From Candidatus Praeruminimicrobium purgamenti (GTDB lineage: Bacteria > Elusimicrobiota > Endomicrobiia > Endomicrobiales > Endomicrobiaceae), in assembly GCA_018433585.1 (NCBI GenBank), contig JAHDQW010000007.1, positions 163,173-227,172 on the forward strand: a stretch of 64,000 nt of DNA, written 5' to 3'. Of this stretch, positions 36,892 to 45,805 are shown piece by piece (position 1 is the first letter of the stretch; the number at the start of each line of letters is the position of its first letter). Below the pieces are notes generated by a model. It did no database searches. It was not told the DNA's origin and was given only the letters and a program-made list of their open reading frames with translations. A program made the translations under genes and the position numbers.

Positions 36892-37197
36892 ATGAAAATT
36901 AAAAACAAATTCGATATTAACGGATATGCGGAAATATTAAAAGCTTTGGGACATCCGCTTAGGCTTAAAATAGTCTGCGGGCTTTCAAAAAAAGAAAGCT
37001 GTAATGTCGGAACAATAGCAGAAAAGCTGTCCGTGCCTCAGCCTACAGTTTCACAGCATTTAAATATTTTAAAAAGTGCCGGCATTATAAAGGGATACAG
37101 AAACGGAACGCAGGTCTGCTATAAGATAGAAAATTGTGAAGTTTTAAAAATAATAGAAAGCATGAATATAGATTTTTGCAGTGAAAAACTTATATAA
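36892..37197 (+). CDS. ArsR/SmtB-family regulator
   Basis: A 101-residue winged-helix repressor. ILKALGHPLRLKIVCGL starts the domain and KLSVPQPTVSQHLNILKSAGIIKGYRNG is the recognition helix and wing. It has five cysteines (two near VCGLSKKESCNV, others at VCYKIENC and DFC), which could serve as a thiol, metal or sulfur sensor; it lacks the ELCVCDL box of true ArsR. The start is ATG at 36892 without a ribosome site, 7 bases after the -10 box, thus likely leaderless. A ferredoxin gene follows after 23 bases, and the antiporter diverges. Confidence 0.92.
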   Translation: MKIKNKFDINGYAEILKALGHPLRLKIVCGLSKKESCNVGTIAEKLSVPQPTVSQHLNILKSAGIIKGYRNGTQVCYKIENCEVLKIIESMNIDFCSEKLI

Positions 37198-37220
37198 AGT
37201 TCAAAAATTCGGGAGACAAT

Positions 37221-37400
37221 ATGATTACAGTCGATAAAAATTTATGTCCGCAAAACCACAAATGTCCTGCAATCCGCGTTTGTCCTGTAAATGCAATATC
37301 CCAAAACAATTATGAACTTCCTCAGATAGACCAAGATAAATGCATTAAATGCGCAAAATGCATAAAATTCTGCCCTATGGGCGCTATTCAGCAAAAATAA
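37221..37400 (+). CDS. Small ferredoxin-like 4Fe-4S protein
   Basis: A 59-residue protein with two cysteine motifs: C-x5-C-x5-CP near the start (CPQNHKCPAIRVCP) and a full CIKCAKCIKFCP at the end. The full motif with the CP of the first can hold a normal [4Fe-4S] cluster; the first motif lacks one cysteine spacing of a classical two-cluster ferredoxin and may hold a modified cluster or a [3Fe-4S]. GGGAGA lies 5 bases before the ATG. It is probably cotranscribed with the arsR gene 23 bases upstream, suggesting redox or metal control. Confidence 0.88.
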   Translation: MITVDKNLCPQNHKCPAIRVCPVNAISQNNYELPQIDQDKCIKCAKCIKFCPMGAIQQK

Positions 37401-37767
37401 CCGATATTTTATGACTTTTTGATATGGTATTAATTTAAAAGTGTTTTTATTTTACGGTTTAAAATATTGTGTATTTAATTAACAAATGATAGTATTAGTG
37501 GCAGAAGACGTATAAATACTAATTAATTATGGCTTGTTAAAGAGCTTTTAATTTAAAAATTGCGGCTTGTGCATCCTTCACGTTAATTGAATATGATATA
37601 AAGAATTTCAATTCTTTAAAATCCTCTTTGTCGATTTCCTTTTCTCAGAGAAAATATTTAATTTTTATTGGTGATAACAGAATCAGAGATACTTTAAAAA
37701 AAGTATCTTTAGTGTTAGCGTATTGCTGAAAAAATTATTTATCTGCGAAGATTGGTAAAGGGGATTT
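37401..37767. other. 367-base intergenic region with a hairpin
   Basis: No open frame of note. A perfect 9-base inverted repeat, AGATACTTT at 37687-37695 and AAAGTATCT at 37700-37708, with a 4-base A loop, is 60 bases before the next gene. It is not followed by a T tract, so it is more likely a protein site or a leader hairpin than a terminator. Confidence 0.5.
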
Positions 37768-38859
37768 ATGATAATTAAAAATAACTGTTTGAAAATAGAT
37801 GATTTACAGGTCTCAGTGCCCATTATACAGGGCGGTATGGGAATTGGCATTTCAGGAGCAAATCTTGCTGCCGCAGTCGCTGAAGAAGGAGCTGTGGGAG
37901 TTATATCTTCCGTTGGATTAGGATTGTTTTGTAAAGATTCAGCATTTGATTACAGGACGGCAAATAAGGAAATGCTGAAAAGGGAGATTCGCCGCGCAAA
38001 AGAAATGACAAAAGGCATATTAGGCGTAAATATTATGGCTGTCGTTTCTGATTTTGAAGATTTGGTAAAAGTTGCAGTAAATGAAAAAATTGATTTAGTA
38101 ATTGTAGGAGGAGGTCTGCCGTTAAAAAATCCTCTTAAAAGCTTTGGAAAAATAAAAACAAAAATTTTGTTAAAAATATCTTCTGCAAGAGCTGCAAATC
38201 TTCTTTTTAAGTATTGGGATAAGAATTATAATAATGTGCCTGACGGAGTCGTCGTGGAAGGTCCTCTTGCCGGAGGACATTTAGGTTTTAAACCCGAAGG
38301 CATAAATGATCCTGAAAATAAGTTGGAAATTTTAGTTCCGGAAGTAATTAAAGCAGTTATTCCTTTCAGAAATAAATTCAAAAAAGATATTCCTGTAATA
38401 GCGGCAGGAGGCATATATACGGGAGCCGATATGTGCAAATTTATAAAAATGGGAGCAGGTGCTATTAAAATGGCGACAAGATTTGTTGCGACTTACGAAT
38501 GTGATGCAAGTGAAGAATTTAAAAATATATATGTAAATTGTAAAAAAGAAGATATAGGGATTATAAAAAGTCCTGTCGGATTACCTGGCAGGGCGATATT
38601 GAATGATTTTACAAGAGAAATAGCGGCAGGTCATAAAAAACCGTTTACGTGTTTGTGGAAATGTTTGAAAACTTGCGATTATAAAGTATCTCCGTACTGT
38701 ATTTCTATGGCATTGGTGAATGCAAGAAACGGCAATCTTAATGACGGTTTTGCTTTTGCCGGCGCAAATGCGTATCTTGTAGATAAAATAGTTTCCGTAA
38801 AAGAGCTTATTAAAAGCATTATGCAGGAATATAATGCCGCTTGCGCTATGCAGTTCTAA
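37768..38859 (+). CDS. FMN-dependent nitronate monooxygenase/FabK-like oxidoreductase
   Basis: A 363-residue TIM-barrel flavoenzyme of the 2-nitropropane dioxygenase family. Matches are PIIQGGMGIGISGANLAAAV at the N-terminus, VVEGPLAGGHLG, and VIAAGGIYTGADMCKFIKMGA, which binds the FMN phosphate; the H in AGGH is the catalytic base of nitronate monooxygenases. A C-terminal extension holds a cysteine-rich stretch (CLWKCLKTCDYKVSPYC) found in the anaerobe subgroup, perhaps for metal or cluster binding. AAAGGGG precedes the ATG. No fatty acid synthesis genes are near, so I do not call it FabK. Confidence 0.88.
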   Translation: MIIKNNCLKIDDLQVSVPIIQGGMGIGISGANLAAAVAEEGAVGVISSVGLGLFCKDSAFDYRTANKEMLKREIRRAKEMTKGILGVNIMAVVSDFEDLVKVAVNEKIDLVIVGGGLPLKNPLKSFGKIKTKILLKISSARAANLLFKYWDKNYNNVPDGVVVEGPLAGGHLGFKPEGINDPENKLEILVPEVIKAVIPFRNKFKKDIPVIAAGGIYTGADMCKFIKMGAGAIKMATRFVATYECDASEEFKNIYVNCKKEDIGIIKSPVGLPGRAILNDFTREIAAGHKKPFTCLWKCLKTCDYKVSPYCISMALVNARNGNLNDGFAFAGANAYLVDKIVSVKELIKSIMQEYNAACAMQF

Positions 38860-38949
38860 CCTATTATTTTATTTGAAACGACTTTTTGAAATTATTAAAC
38901 CGAATATGTTTATAAATATAGAGAGGCTGTTATTATTAATTTAAGCAAG

Positions 38950-39540
38950 TTAACACCATTTTGGTTGCAGGCAATTTTTCTTAAACACTGCGCAGTACTG
39001 GTTAACTCCCGCGTCAAAAGAATTAATTAAAATATATCCGTAAGGTTTCAATATATTTTCGAGCTCTTTTATATCAAGCCTCATTTCAATCGGCGGACCG
39101 AAAGATAAATCGTCTTTTTTAAAATCAATAATTATAAGTTTGCCGTCATCTTTAAGGACAGCGTTTAAGTTTTGCAGAATTTTTTCCATTTCGTTGTTCG
39201 GAACAAAACCGTGGACAACATTTGACATAATGCATATATCAACAGAGTCTCTTTGAACGGGTAATGCATTAACGGCATCTGCTTCTACCGCAAAAATATT
39301 TTTTATACCTTTATCCGACAGCTCTTTTTCTAACAATTTTACAGAGTCTTTATAACTGTCTAAAGCATAAACGGTTGAACTGTCTCCCATAATTTCGGCA
39401 GACAGTACGGAAAGATAACCGGAACCTGCTCCTATATCAAGCAAAACATGAGCTCCTTTTTCAATTCTGGCTTTAACAAGAACTTCTTTAGGATTTTCAA
39501 GAGTCTTTCTGGGACAGCCTGAATGCTCGTGTTTTTTCAT
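38950..39540 (-). CDS. Class I SAM-dependent methyltransferase
   Basis: A 196-residue Rossmann methyltransferase. VLLDIGAGSGYLSVLSAEI is motif I, VEADAVNALPV and CIMSNVVHGF follow as motifs II and III. The N-terminal MKKHEHSGCPRKTLENP is a short Cys/His-containing tail. The ATG at 39538-39540 was chosen over an upstream TTG. It is the last gene of the arsR-controlled efflux run, 122 bases after arsR, so methylation of a toxic metalloid or thiol substrate is possible, but it lacks the cysteine set of ArsM and I do not assign it. Confidence 0.88.
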   Translation of the reverse strand: MKKHEHSGCPRKTLENPKEVLVKARIEKGAHVLLDIGAGSGYLSVLSAEIMGDSSTVYALDSYKDSVKLLEKELSDKGIKNIFAVEADAVNALPVQRDSVDICIMSNVVHGFVPNNEMEKILQNLNAVLKDDGKLIIIDFKKDDLSFGPPIEMRLDIKELENILKPYGYILINSFDAGVNQYCAVFKKNCLQPKWC

Positions 39541-39662
39541 TTTATTTTCCAAAATATATGCTTATTAATTTGTATTTAATATTTAAAATTTTGACAGAAA
39601 TAAATATCTCTCTTGATGTCTGCAATGCGGCGCAAATATTAACAGTTTATAATCCGCAATAA

Positions 39663-39932
39663 TTATTTTTTCAGCGCTTGGATTATATTTGCAACGCGTT
39701 TATCAGAAATGCTGAAACAGGTTTTAGTTCCGTTTCTTGTAGCTTTTAAAATGCCGCTTCTTTTTAAAATAGCAAGATGCTGCGAGGCGTTCGACTGCGA
39801 TATTCCGAGGTTATCAACCATTTTTGAAACGTTGCAGCCGTCATGCTCCATAAGACCGGCAACTATTTTCAGACGAATAGGATGTCCAAGCGCTTTTAAA
39901 AGTTCGCTGTCTTTTTCAGCGTTAAAACTCAT
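39663..39932 (-). CDS. ArsR-family regulator of the efflux operon
   Basis: An 89-residue winged-helix repressor with LLKALGHPIRLKIVAGLM and NLGISQSNASQHLAILKRSGILKATRNG. A cysteine in HDGCNVSKM and one near the C-terminus (KTCFSI) could pair as a thiol switch, like persulfide-sensing BigR/SqrR; this is inference. Unlike the first arsR gene it has a normal GGAG ribosome site. It lies 3 bases after the DUF2892 gene. The 20-base palindrome in the tolC promoter is the expected binding site. Confidence 0.92.
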   Translation of the reverse strand: MSFNAEKDSELLKALGHPIRLKIVAGLMEHDGCNVSKMVDNLGISQSNASQHLAILKRSGILKATRNGTKTCFSISDKRVANIIQALKK

Positions 39933-39935
39933 GTT

Positions 39936-40151
39936 TTAACTCTCCTTTTTTATGCCGCACCGGCATCTTTTTACTCCGCATTTATCGAGAAAATACATTG
40001 CGGGGCACCAATGCGTAAATGAAGACTGCAAAAGATTTAAACCCGCAAAAGCCGTAAGAAGAAACCATCCGGCGTTAACAAAATAACCAAGCGTAAGTCC
40101 TGTCAAAACGACCGTTCCTGCAAGCATACGTAAAAAATCTTCCCGATACAT
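39936..40151 (-). CDS. DUF2892/YgaP-like membrane protein
   Basis: A 71-residue protein with two transmembrane helices (LAGTVVLTGLTLGYFV and LLTAFAGLNLLQSSFT) and a cysteine-rich tail, HWCPAMYFLDKCGVKRCRCG. This is the transmembrane part of the YgaP type, often beside rhodanese, ArsR/BigR regulators and efflux genes involved in sulfide or cyanide tolerance. The ATG at 40149-40151 has GGAGA 5 bases upstream; a longer start would overlap the RND gene by one base. Role not known. Confidence 0.85.
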   Translation of the reverse strand: MYREDFLRMLAGTVVLTGLTLGYFVNAGWFLLTAFAGLNLLQSSFTHWCPAMYFLDKCGVKRCRCGIKKES

Positions 40152-40174
40152 TTTCTTCTCCTTTTCATTATACA

Positions 40175-43100
40175 TTATTTTTCCTGAGAGCGTTTTTTTG
40201 CCAGATAATAAAGAACGGGCACGGTTGTTAATGAAAGCAGAGTAGCCGCAACCTCTCCTGTTATCAAAGAAAGCGCAAGTCCTTGGAATATAGGGTCAAA
40301 CAATATCACTCCTGCCCCTGCAACAACTGCTGCCGCGGTTAAAAACATCGGCTTAAAACGAACAGCTCCCGCATCTATCGCCGCTTCTTTCAAAGTCATT
40401 CCTTCTTTTATTCTCAGTTGTATAAAATCAACGAGAATAATGGAATTTCTTACAACTATCCCTGCGCCCGCTATGAAACCTATCATTGATGTCGCCGTAA
40501 AAAAAGAACCTGTAAGCCAATGGGCAGGCAGTATTCCGACAAGCGTAAGCGGAATAGGAACCATGATAATCAAAGGTATTAAAAATGATTCAAACCATCC
40601 GACAAGTATTAAATAAATAAGTATCATTACCACTGCAAAAGCAATTCCCATATCTCTGAAAACTTCATAAGTAACCTGCCATTCGCCGTCCCATTTTACG
40701 GCTGTTTGCCCCGGGGTTTCAGGCTGGCGCGTAAAATATTGTTCAATAGGAATTCCCGTTTTCTGAGACAGTTTGTCTATTTTTGAACGCAGTCCTAAAA
40801 TTGCATATACGGGACTTTCCGATTTGCCTGCGACTTCCGCAATCACATAGGCAGTTTTTTGAAGATTTTTATGATATATAGGCATATCAAGACGGGAAGA
40901 TTTCAAATTAGTCATAGAGCCTATTGCCAGTAACTGTCCGTTGCGGGCTGCCATTTTTATTGATGAGACATCCTTCAAATTTCGTTTAGACGCCGGAAGC
41001 CTGAGGTTTATATTTACAGGTTCAGGTTCGCCTTCTATGTGGGCAAGAGCTATATCGGCTCCGTTCACGGCCGTGCTGACCGTTGAGACGATATCCGAAG
41101 AAAGTATTCCGTTTAAAGCCGCTTTTTGTCTGTCGACGTAAAGTAATTCCAAAGGCTGGGCGCGCGGAACGTAAGTGTCGATATCTGCGATATCTTCAGT
41201 TTCTTTAAGTATTTTTATTATTTCCGAAGAAAGATATTCAAGTTTATTGCTGTCCTGGTCGTATATTTCAATAACCAAAGTTGACAGCACCGGAGGTCCC
41301 GGCGGAACTTCCGACACATGAATTCTTGCGCCGTAAGCATCGGCTATTACTTTTATAGGAGCGCGAACTGTTTTTGCTATTTCATGGCTCTGTTTTGAAC
41401 GTTCTGAAGCATGAACAAGATTTACCTGAATATCCGCCTGATCTGTTCTGTTTCGTAAAAAATAATGGCGCACAAGTCCGTTAAAGTTATACGGACCTGC
41501 CGTTCCGACATAACACTGTATGTTTTTTACTTCAGGCAGCGTTTTAAGATAATCTGCTATTGATAAAGTTGCTTCGCGCGTTTTTTCAACGGAAGAACCT
41601 TCAGGCATATTTATTATTACCTGAAATTCGCTTTTATTGTCAAACGGAAGCATTTTCATACGCACTGCTTTTAAAGGTATAAGAAGAATTACTGCCGTTA
41701 TAACTGCTCCGAGCGCGGCAAAGTACCAAATACGATTTTTTCGTTTTGTCATAAGCGACTGCATAAAACCTCTGTAAGCGCATATTGCCCATGACGACGA
41801 TTTTTTTGCATGGTCTGTTATTTTAGGCTTCCAAAATTCCAAAATATGCGAAAACAGCCACGGGCTTACAACAAAGGCTACGGCAAGCGAAAATATCATC
41901 GCAAACGAAGCGCCGACTGGTATAGGCATCATATACGGACCCATCAGCCCTCCTACAAAAGCCATAGGGAGAATTGCGGCGATAACGGTCAATGTCGCAA
42001 GTATCGTAGGATTTCCTACTTCGTCAACGGCTTTGATTGAAGACTGCCTTACCGGCAGCAGCGGAGCTTTGACAAAGTGGCGGTGTATGTTTTCAACCAC
42101 GACAATTGCATCATCAACAAGAATACCTATTGAAAATATCAAAGCAAACAGAGTAATGCGGTTTAACGTGTAGCCGAACAGATAATAAACAAGAAGAGTA
42201 AGCGCAAGAGTTACAGGTATTGCCACAAGCACTACAAGCGCTTCGCGTACTCCCAAAAGAAGCCCGATAAGTATTGTTACGGAAACCGTTGCAAGAAACA
42301 TATGGTACAGAAGCTCGTTAGATTTTTCGCGTGCGGTTTCTCCGTAATTTCTTGTTACCCTGTAATGCAGGTTTTTGTATTTTGGATTGTGAATCATAAT
42401 TTTAAGACGTCTTAAAACTTCATCGGCAACGACGGTAGCGTTTGCTCCTTTGCGTTTTGCAATTGTCAAAGTAACGGCAGGCACGGCTTTTGACGAAGAC
42501 AAATTTTTTCCCGACGAATCTATGGTGTAAACGTCCTGCTCTTTTTCATCTGACGAATCCGTTACTTTTGCAACGTCGCCCAGCAGGACCGGACGTCCGT
42601 TTGAAACTCCCACAACAGTTGATTCCAAATCTTTTATATTTTTTATAAAAGAATCTGTTTCTATTTTAACCGCCGTATTTTCTTTTGTGTAATGTCCTGC
42701 CGGCAGACGCGTATTTGTCATCGAAATTGTTCCTGCCGTCTGCAGTATGCCGAGCTGATATTCGGCAAGACGCTCTGGAATTATATGGACGTTAAACTGT
42801 CTGCGGCGTCCGCCTATTATCTGCGTTTCGGATATATTTGAAATAGACGTTATTTCCTGCTGTATAGAAGCAACCGAGCTGCGCAGTCTGCGGACGTCTC
42901 CGTCATCGCTGCTGAAAGTAACCGCCAATATAGGCACATCGTCAATTGACCTTGCTTTTACTGTCGGTTCTCCTGCTCCTGCGGCAAGAAGGTCTCTGTT
43001 TGAAGATACTTTCGTAAAAACTCTCGTCATTGCTTCTTCCATATTTGTGCCTACTTTAAAACGCACAATAAACATGGCTCCGTTTGCTTCTGCCGTTGAA

Positions 43101-43372
43101 TAGAGATATTCAACTCCCGATATCTCCCATAATTTACGCTCTCCTACAGTAATCAGCCTGTCTTCAACCTCTTTGGCGCTTGCTCCCGGAAACGGAACAA
43201 ATATGTCAAACATAGGCACGGAAATCTGCGGTTCTTCTTCGCGGGGCAGATTTACTACGGCGATAACTCCTAGTAATAATGACGCAAGTACCAACAGCGG
43301 CGTAAGTTTTGTTTTAATAAAAGCGCCTGCTATTTTACCTGCAATTCCTGTTTTTTCAGTTATATTGTTCAT
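40175..43372 (-). CDS. RND-family efflux permease
   Basis: A 1065-residue inner membrane transporter with twelve helices and two large periplasmic loops. Signatures: LPREEEPQISVPMFDI, FPGASAKEVEDRL, FSIGILVDDAIVVVENIHRHF (proton relay Asp pair in TM4), and the second-half GWFESFLIPLIIMVPIPL. Length is normal. It belongs to the broad AcrB/CzcA superfamily, in a less studied branch. Its ATG overlaps the tolC stop by 4 bases. No periplasmic adaptor gene is present in the operon, which is unusual; one must be elsewhere or not needed. Confidence 0.94.
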   Translation of the reverse strand: MNNITEKTGIAGKIAGAFIKTKLTPLLVLASLLLGVIAVVNLPREEEPQISVPMFDIFVPFPGASAKEVEDRLITVGERKLWEISGVEYLYSTAEANGAMFIVRFKVGTNMEEAMTRVFTKVSSNRDLLAAGAGEPTVKARSIDDVPILAVTFSSDDGDVRRLRSSVASIQQEITSISNISETQIIGGRRRQFNVHIIPERLAEYQLGILQTAGTISMTNTRLPAGHYTKENTAVKIETDSFIKNIKDLESTVVGVSNGRPVLLGDVAKVTDSSDEKEQDVYTIDSSGKNLSSSKAVPAVTLTIAKRKGANATVVADEVLRRLKIMIHNPKYKNLHYRVTRNYGETAREKSNELLYHMFLATVSVTILIGLLLGVREALVVLVAIPVTLALTLLVYYLFGYTLNRITLFALIFSIGILVDDAIVVVENIHRHFVKAPLLPVRQSSIKAVDEVGNPTILATLTVIAAILPMAFVGGLMGPYMMPIPVGASFAMIFSLAVAFVVSPWLFSHILEFWKPKITDHAKKSSSWAICAYRGFMQSLMTKRKNRIWYFAALGAVITAVILLIPLKAVRMKMLPFDNKSEFQVIINMPEGSSVEKTREATLSIADYLKTLPEVKNIQCYVGTAGPYNFNGLVRHYFLRNRTDQADIQVNLVHASERSKQSHEIAKTVRAPIKVIADAYGARIHVSEVPPGPPVLSTLVIEIYDQDSNKLEYLSSEIIKILKETEDIADIDTYVPRAQPLELLYVDRQKAALNGILSSDIVSTVSTAVNGADIALAHIEGEPEPVNINLRLPASKRNLKDVSSIKMAARNGQLLAIGSMTNLKSSRLDMPIYHKNLQKTAYVIAEVAGKSESPVYAILGLRSKIDKLSQKTGIPIEQYFTRQPETPGQTAVKWDGEWQVTYEVFRDMGIAFAVVMILIYLILVGWFESFLIPLIIMVPIPLTLVGILPAHWLTGSFFTATSMIGFIAGAGIVVRNSIILVDFIQLRIKEGMTLKEAAIDAGAVRFKPMFLTAAAVVAGAGVILFDPIFQGLALSLITGEVAATLLSLTTVPVLYYLAKKRSQEK

Positions 43373-44763
43373 TGACGCGCCTCCTGAATTGCATCGTTTA
43401 TTGTTTTTACTGTTTCAAGGGATAATTGCCCGGAAACGTACATAAGTGAAACATACGCGGTATTCATATTGTAAGCCGCTTTAAAAAATGCGGTTTGTAC
43501 CGATAAAAACTGTTCTTCGGCGCGCAGTATGTCAAGTACGGAAACTTTCCCTTGTTTATACAGAACTCTCATCATTTTTACGGATTTTTCCGCCTGTTTG
43601 CGGGCTTCTCTCATTTCTTTTAAAGCCTTTATTGACGATTTATAATTTATATAGGCGTTTGACACTTCAATTGAAGTTTGTTCTTTGATTGAAGATAAAT
43701 TTATGTTGGACTGTCTGAATTGTTCTTCAGCCATATTTACTTTAAAACTATGCGACTGATCAAAAAGCGGCATTGAAAGCTGAACTCCTACCGTATAATG
43801 TCCGGGCATATATTTTGTATCGTATGAATCCGTTTGTATTTTGCCGAATGCGTGTACGGAAGGAAGAGCATTATTTTTTTCAACGCCCAGCGCATCATTT
43901 ACTGTGCTCTGCTGCAGACGGGCTATGTTTATATCGCTGCGCATTTCAACCGCTTTTGCGGTAAGGTTTTCAATAGGTTCAACAAAATATTCTTTTTCAG
44001 GAATTTTTGTATCAGAAGAAAAATAAATTTCAGGTTCACATCCTGCCATTATGGCAAGAGCGGCGGCGGCGTTTTCATAACCTGATTCCGACTCAATGCG
44101 CGCTGCCGAAACGGAACGCGCAACGGCTTCGGCTCCGTAATATTCTGCACCCGGCGCCATTCCGTGAGCCGTAAGAGCGCGGGCATCGTTAATTTCGCTT
44201 TTCGCAAATTTTTCGGCATCAATTGACGAGGCGGCTGTCTCTTTAAAGCGCAATGCTGCAAAGTATCTTTCCAAGACGGACATCATAATATTGTTGCGCG
44301 TCATTATTTCCTGCTGTCCTGACCGCGCGATATTCGTTTTGGCGTTTTTTATTCCGAAAGCGATTTTTCCTGCCGTATATATCGGAATGCCTGCCGAAAC
44401 GGAAGCAGTAAAGTCATCGACAGGACCGGGGGAATTTAATTTATCTATATCAAAGTTGCTTTGGGAAAAACGTCCCTGCCTTAGATATGACCCGAAAGCA
44501 AAAACAGGGTCGTCTGACCTTACAAGAGACATTTCAAATGAAAGCTTAGGATAAATCATGCTTTGTGCTAATTTGCTTTCATCGGACGCCTGCTGCGTAA
44601 AAGAACGGGCTTGTTTTAAATCATAGTTTCGTTCAATTACTTTCTCGACTAAAGTTTTAACGTCAGAAGCCTGAATATTTTGCGGCAGACTGAGAAAAAT
44701 TGCCGTAATGTAAAAAAATGCCGTAAACGCCGGTAAACTATTTTTTATTTTATTTATATTCAT
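43369..44763 (-). CDS. TolC-family outer membrane efflux protein
   Basis: A 464-residue exported protein (signal up to about residue 32) of the outer membrane factor family, with two repeats of coiled helices and beta segments. VSAGIPIYTAGKIAFGIKNAKTNIARSG and QLSMPLFDQSHSFKVNMAEEQFRQS are the OEP repeats. GGAGA precedes the ATG. It starts the operon tolC-RND-DUF2892-arsR-methyltransferase and has a strong promoter with an embedded palindrome. Confidence 0.93.
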   Translation of the reverse strand: MNINKIKNSLPAFTAFFYITAIFLSLPQNIQASDVKTLVEKVIERNYDLKQARSFTQQASDESKLAQSMIYPKLSFEMSLVRSDDPVFAFGSYLRQGRFSQSNFDIDKLNSPGPVDDFTASVSAGIPIYTAGKIAFGIKNAKTNIARSGQQEIMTRNNIMMSVLERYFAALRFKETAASSIDAEKFAKSEINDARALTAHGMAPGAEYYGAEAVARSVSAARIESESGYENAAAALAIMAGCEPEIYFSSDTKIPEKEYFVEPIENLTAKAVEMRSDINIARLQQSTVNDALGVEKNNALPSVHAFGKIQTDSYDTKYMPGHYTVGVQLSMPLFDQSHSFKVNMAEEQFRQSNINLSSIKEQTSIEVSNAYINYKSSIKALKEMREARKQAEKSVKMMRVLYKQGKVSVLDILRAEEQFLSVQTAFFKAAYNMNTAYVSLMYVSGQLSLETVKTINDAIQEARQ

Positions 44764-44791
44764 AGCGTCTCCTATTTATATAATTTTCAAT

Positions 44792-44820
44792 ATATTAGAA
44801 TATTCTAATATTCTTGTCAA
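44792..44820 (-). promoter_or_regulatory. Promoter of the tolC-RND operon with an ArsR palindrome
   Basis: On the minus strand TTGACA (44815-44820), a 17-base spacer, TAATAT (44792-44797). A perfect 20-base palindrome at 44792-44811 spans the -10 box and most of the spacer. The position and A/T-rich symmetrical form are typical of ArsR/SmtB operators, and the operon encodes an ArsR protein. Confidence 0.82.
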
Positions 44821-45013
44821 TAGCAAAATTGAAAGTGAGAAACTTTCTCTGCTTCAGTCGGAATGCTGAAGAGGATTAAAGGTTTTATGCCTCAAGATAT
44901 GTGTTGTTTTACAATCGTATGTTTTAAAATGATGTGCGGTTTATAAACTGCATATACAATAAAACAAATGTATATTATACGGTTGAAATAAGGCAAGATA
45001 TAAGATGTTTATA

Positions 45014-45775
45014 CTAGTATTCCATTTCTAAATTTTCTGAAGAATGATATTTTGGAATACAATATAAAATGCTTAATTTTGAAAGATAAGCGCTGTTTTT
45101 TGTTCTGTAAGCAAGCACTACTTCGTTTGTTTTTAAGTCTATTATTTTTATGTCCATCCCTATAATTCCTGCTTTTTTGGACTTTGAGTAAAATACGCCC
45201 AATGTGGATTTTGCGGTTATTCCGTCTTCAATAACTAAAATTTTCATTTTATAGTCGGCTTCTTCTATTATTCTTGCCGTTTTAAATCCGTTTACGGCAA
45301 GCTCATCGCTGATTAACCCTGAAAGAAGATTTAATCTTTTCAAATCATACTGAAGGTTGCCTTCAGTCGTAATAGCCGATACTCCTACCGATACAAGCCC
45401 TCCGTTTATTTGTCCCATTGCGCTTTGACAGTCCTGAATATCAACAAAAATTTTACCGTCGAATAAAGCCGTTGAATGTTTTAAAAAGTTATTCAGCGTG
45501 GATGTTAATATTGAAAGTTTCTCATTGTCTTTTGAAACGAGAAATAAATAAGGCAATTCAGTATCGTCTTTATACTGTTCCATATATTTTTTAAGATCTG
45601 CGATATTTCTTTTATTGAAAAAAACTGCGTTCTTGGCGGAGCTTAAAAGAGGTTCATTTCTTAATATCTGCGTAGTGCAGTCCGGAGAACTTATAGGGTC
45701 AACGTCCATTTTAGTAAGATATGAAGTACATCCTGCCAAGAATATGCAAACTCCGATGCAAAAAACTTTTTTCAT
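45014..45775 (-). CDS. Lipoprotein of the CsgG/LPP20-type cluster
   Basis: A 253-residue lipoprotein with lipobox LAGC near residue 16. I chose the ATG at 45773-45775, with GGAGA 6 bases upstream. The body has VDIQDCQSAMGQINGGLVSVGVSAITTEGNLQYDLKRLNLLSGLISDELAVNG and a final MDIKIIDLKTNEVVLAYRTKNS, which look like an outer-membrane CsgG or FlgO-like strand pattern, but I cannot name a family. Last of four secreted genes on this strand. A role in envelope assembly is inferred from context only. Confidence 0.6.
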   Translation of the reverse strand: MKKVFCIGVCIFLAGCTSYLTKMDVDPISSPDCTTQILRNEPLLSSAKNAVFFNKRNIADLKKYMEQYKDDTELPYLFLVSKDNEKLSILTSTLNNFLKHSTALFDGKIFVDIQDCQSAMGQINGGLVSVGVSAITTEGNLQYDLKRLNLLSGLISDELAVNGFKTARIIEEADYKMKILVIEDGITAKSTLGVFYSKSKKAGIIGMDIKIIDLKTNEVVLAYRTKNSAYLSKLSILYCIPKYHSSENLEMEY

Positions 45776-45805
45776 TATTTTCTCCAACAATCATTTATTT
45801 ATATT

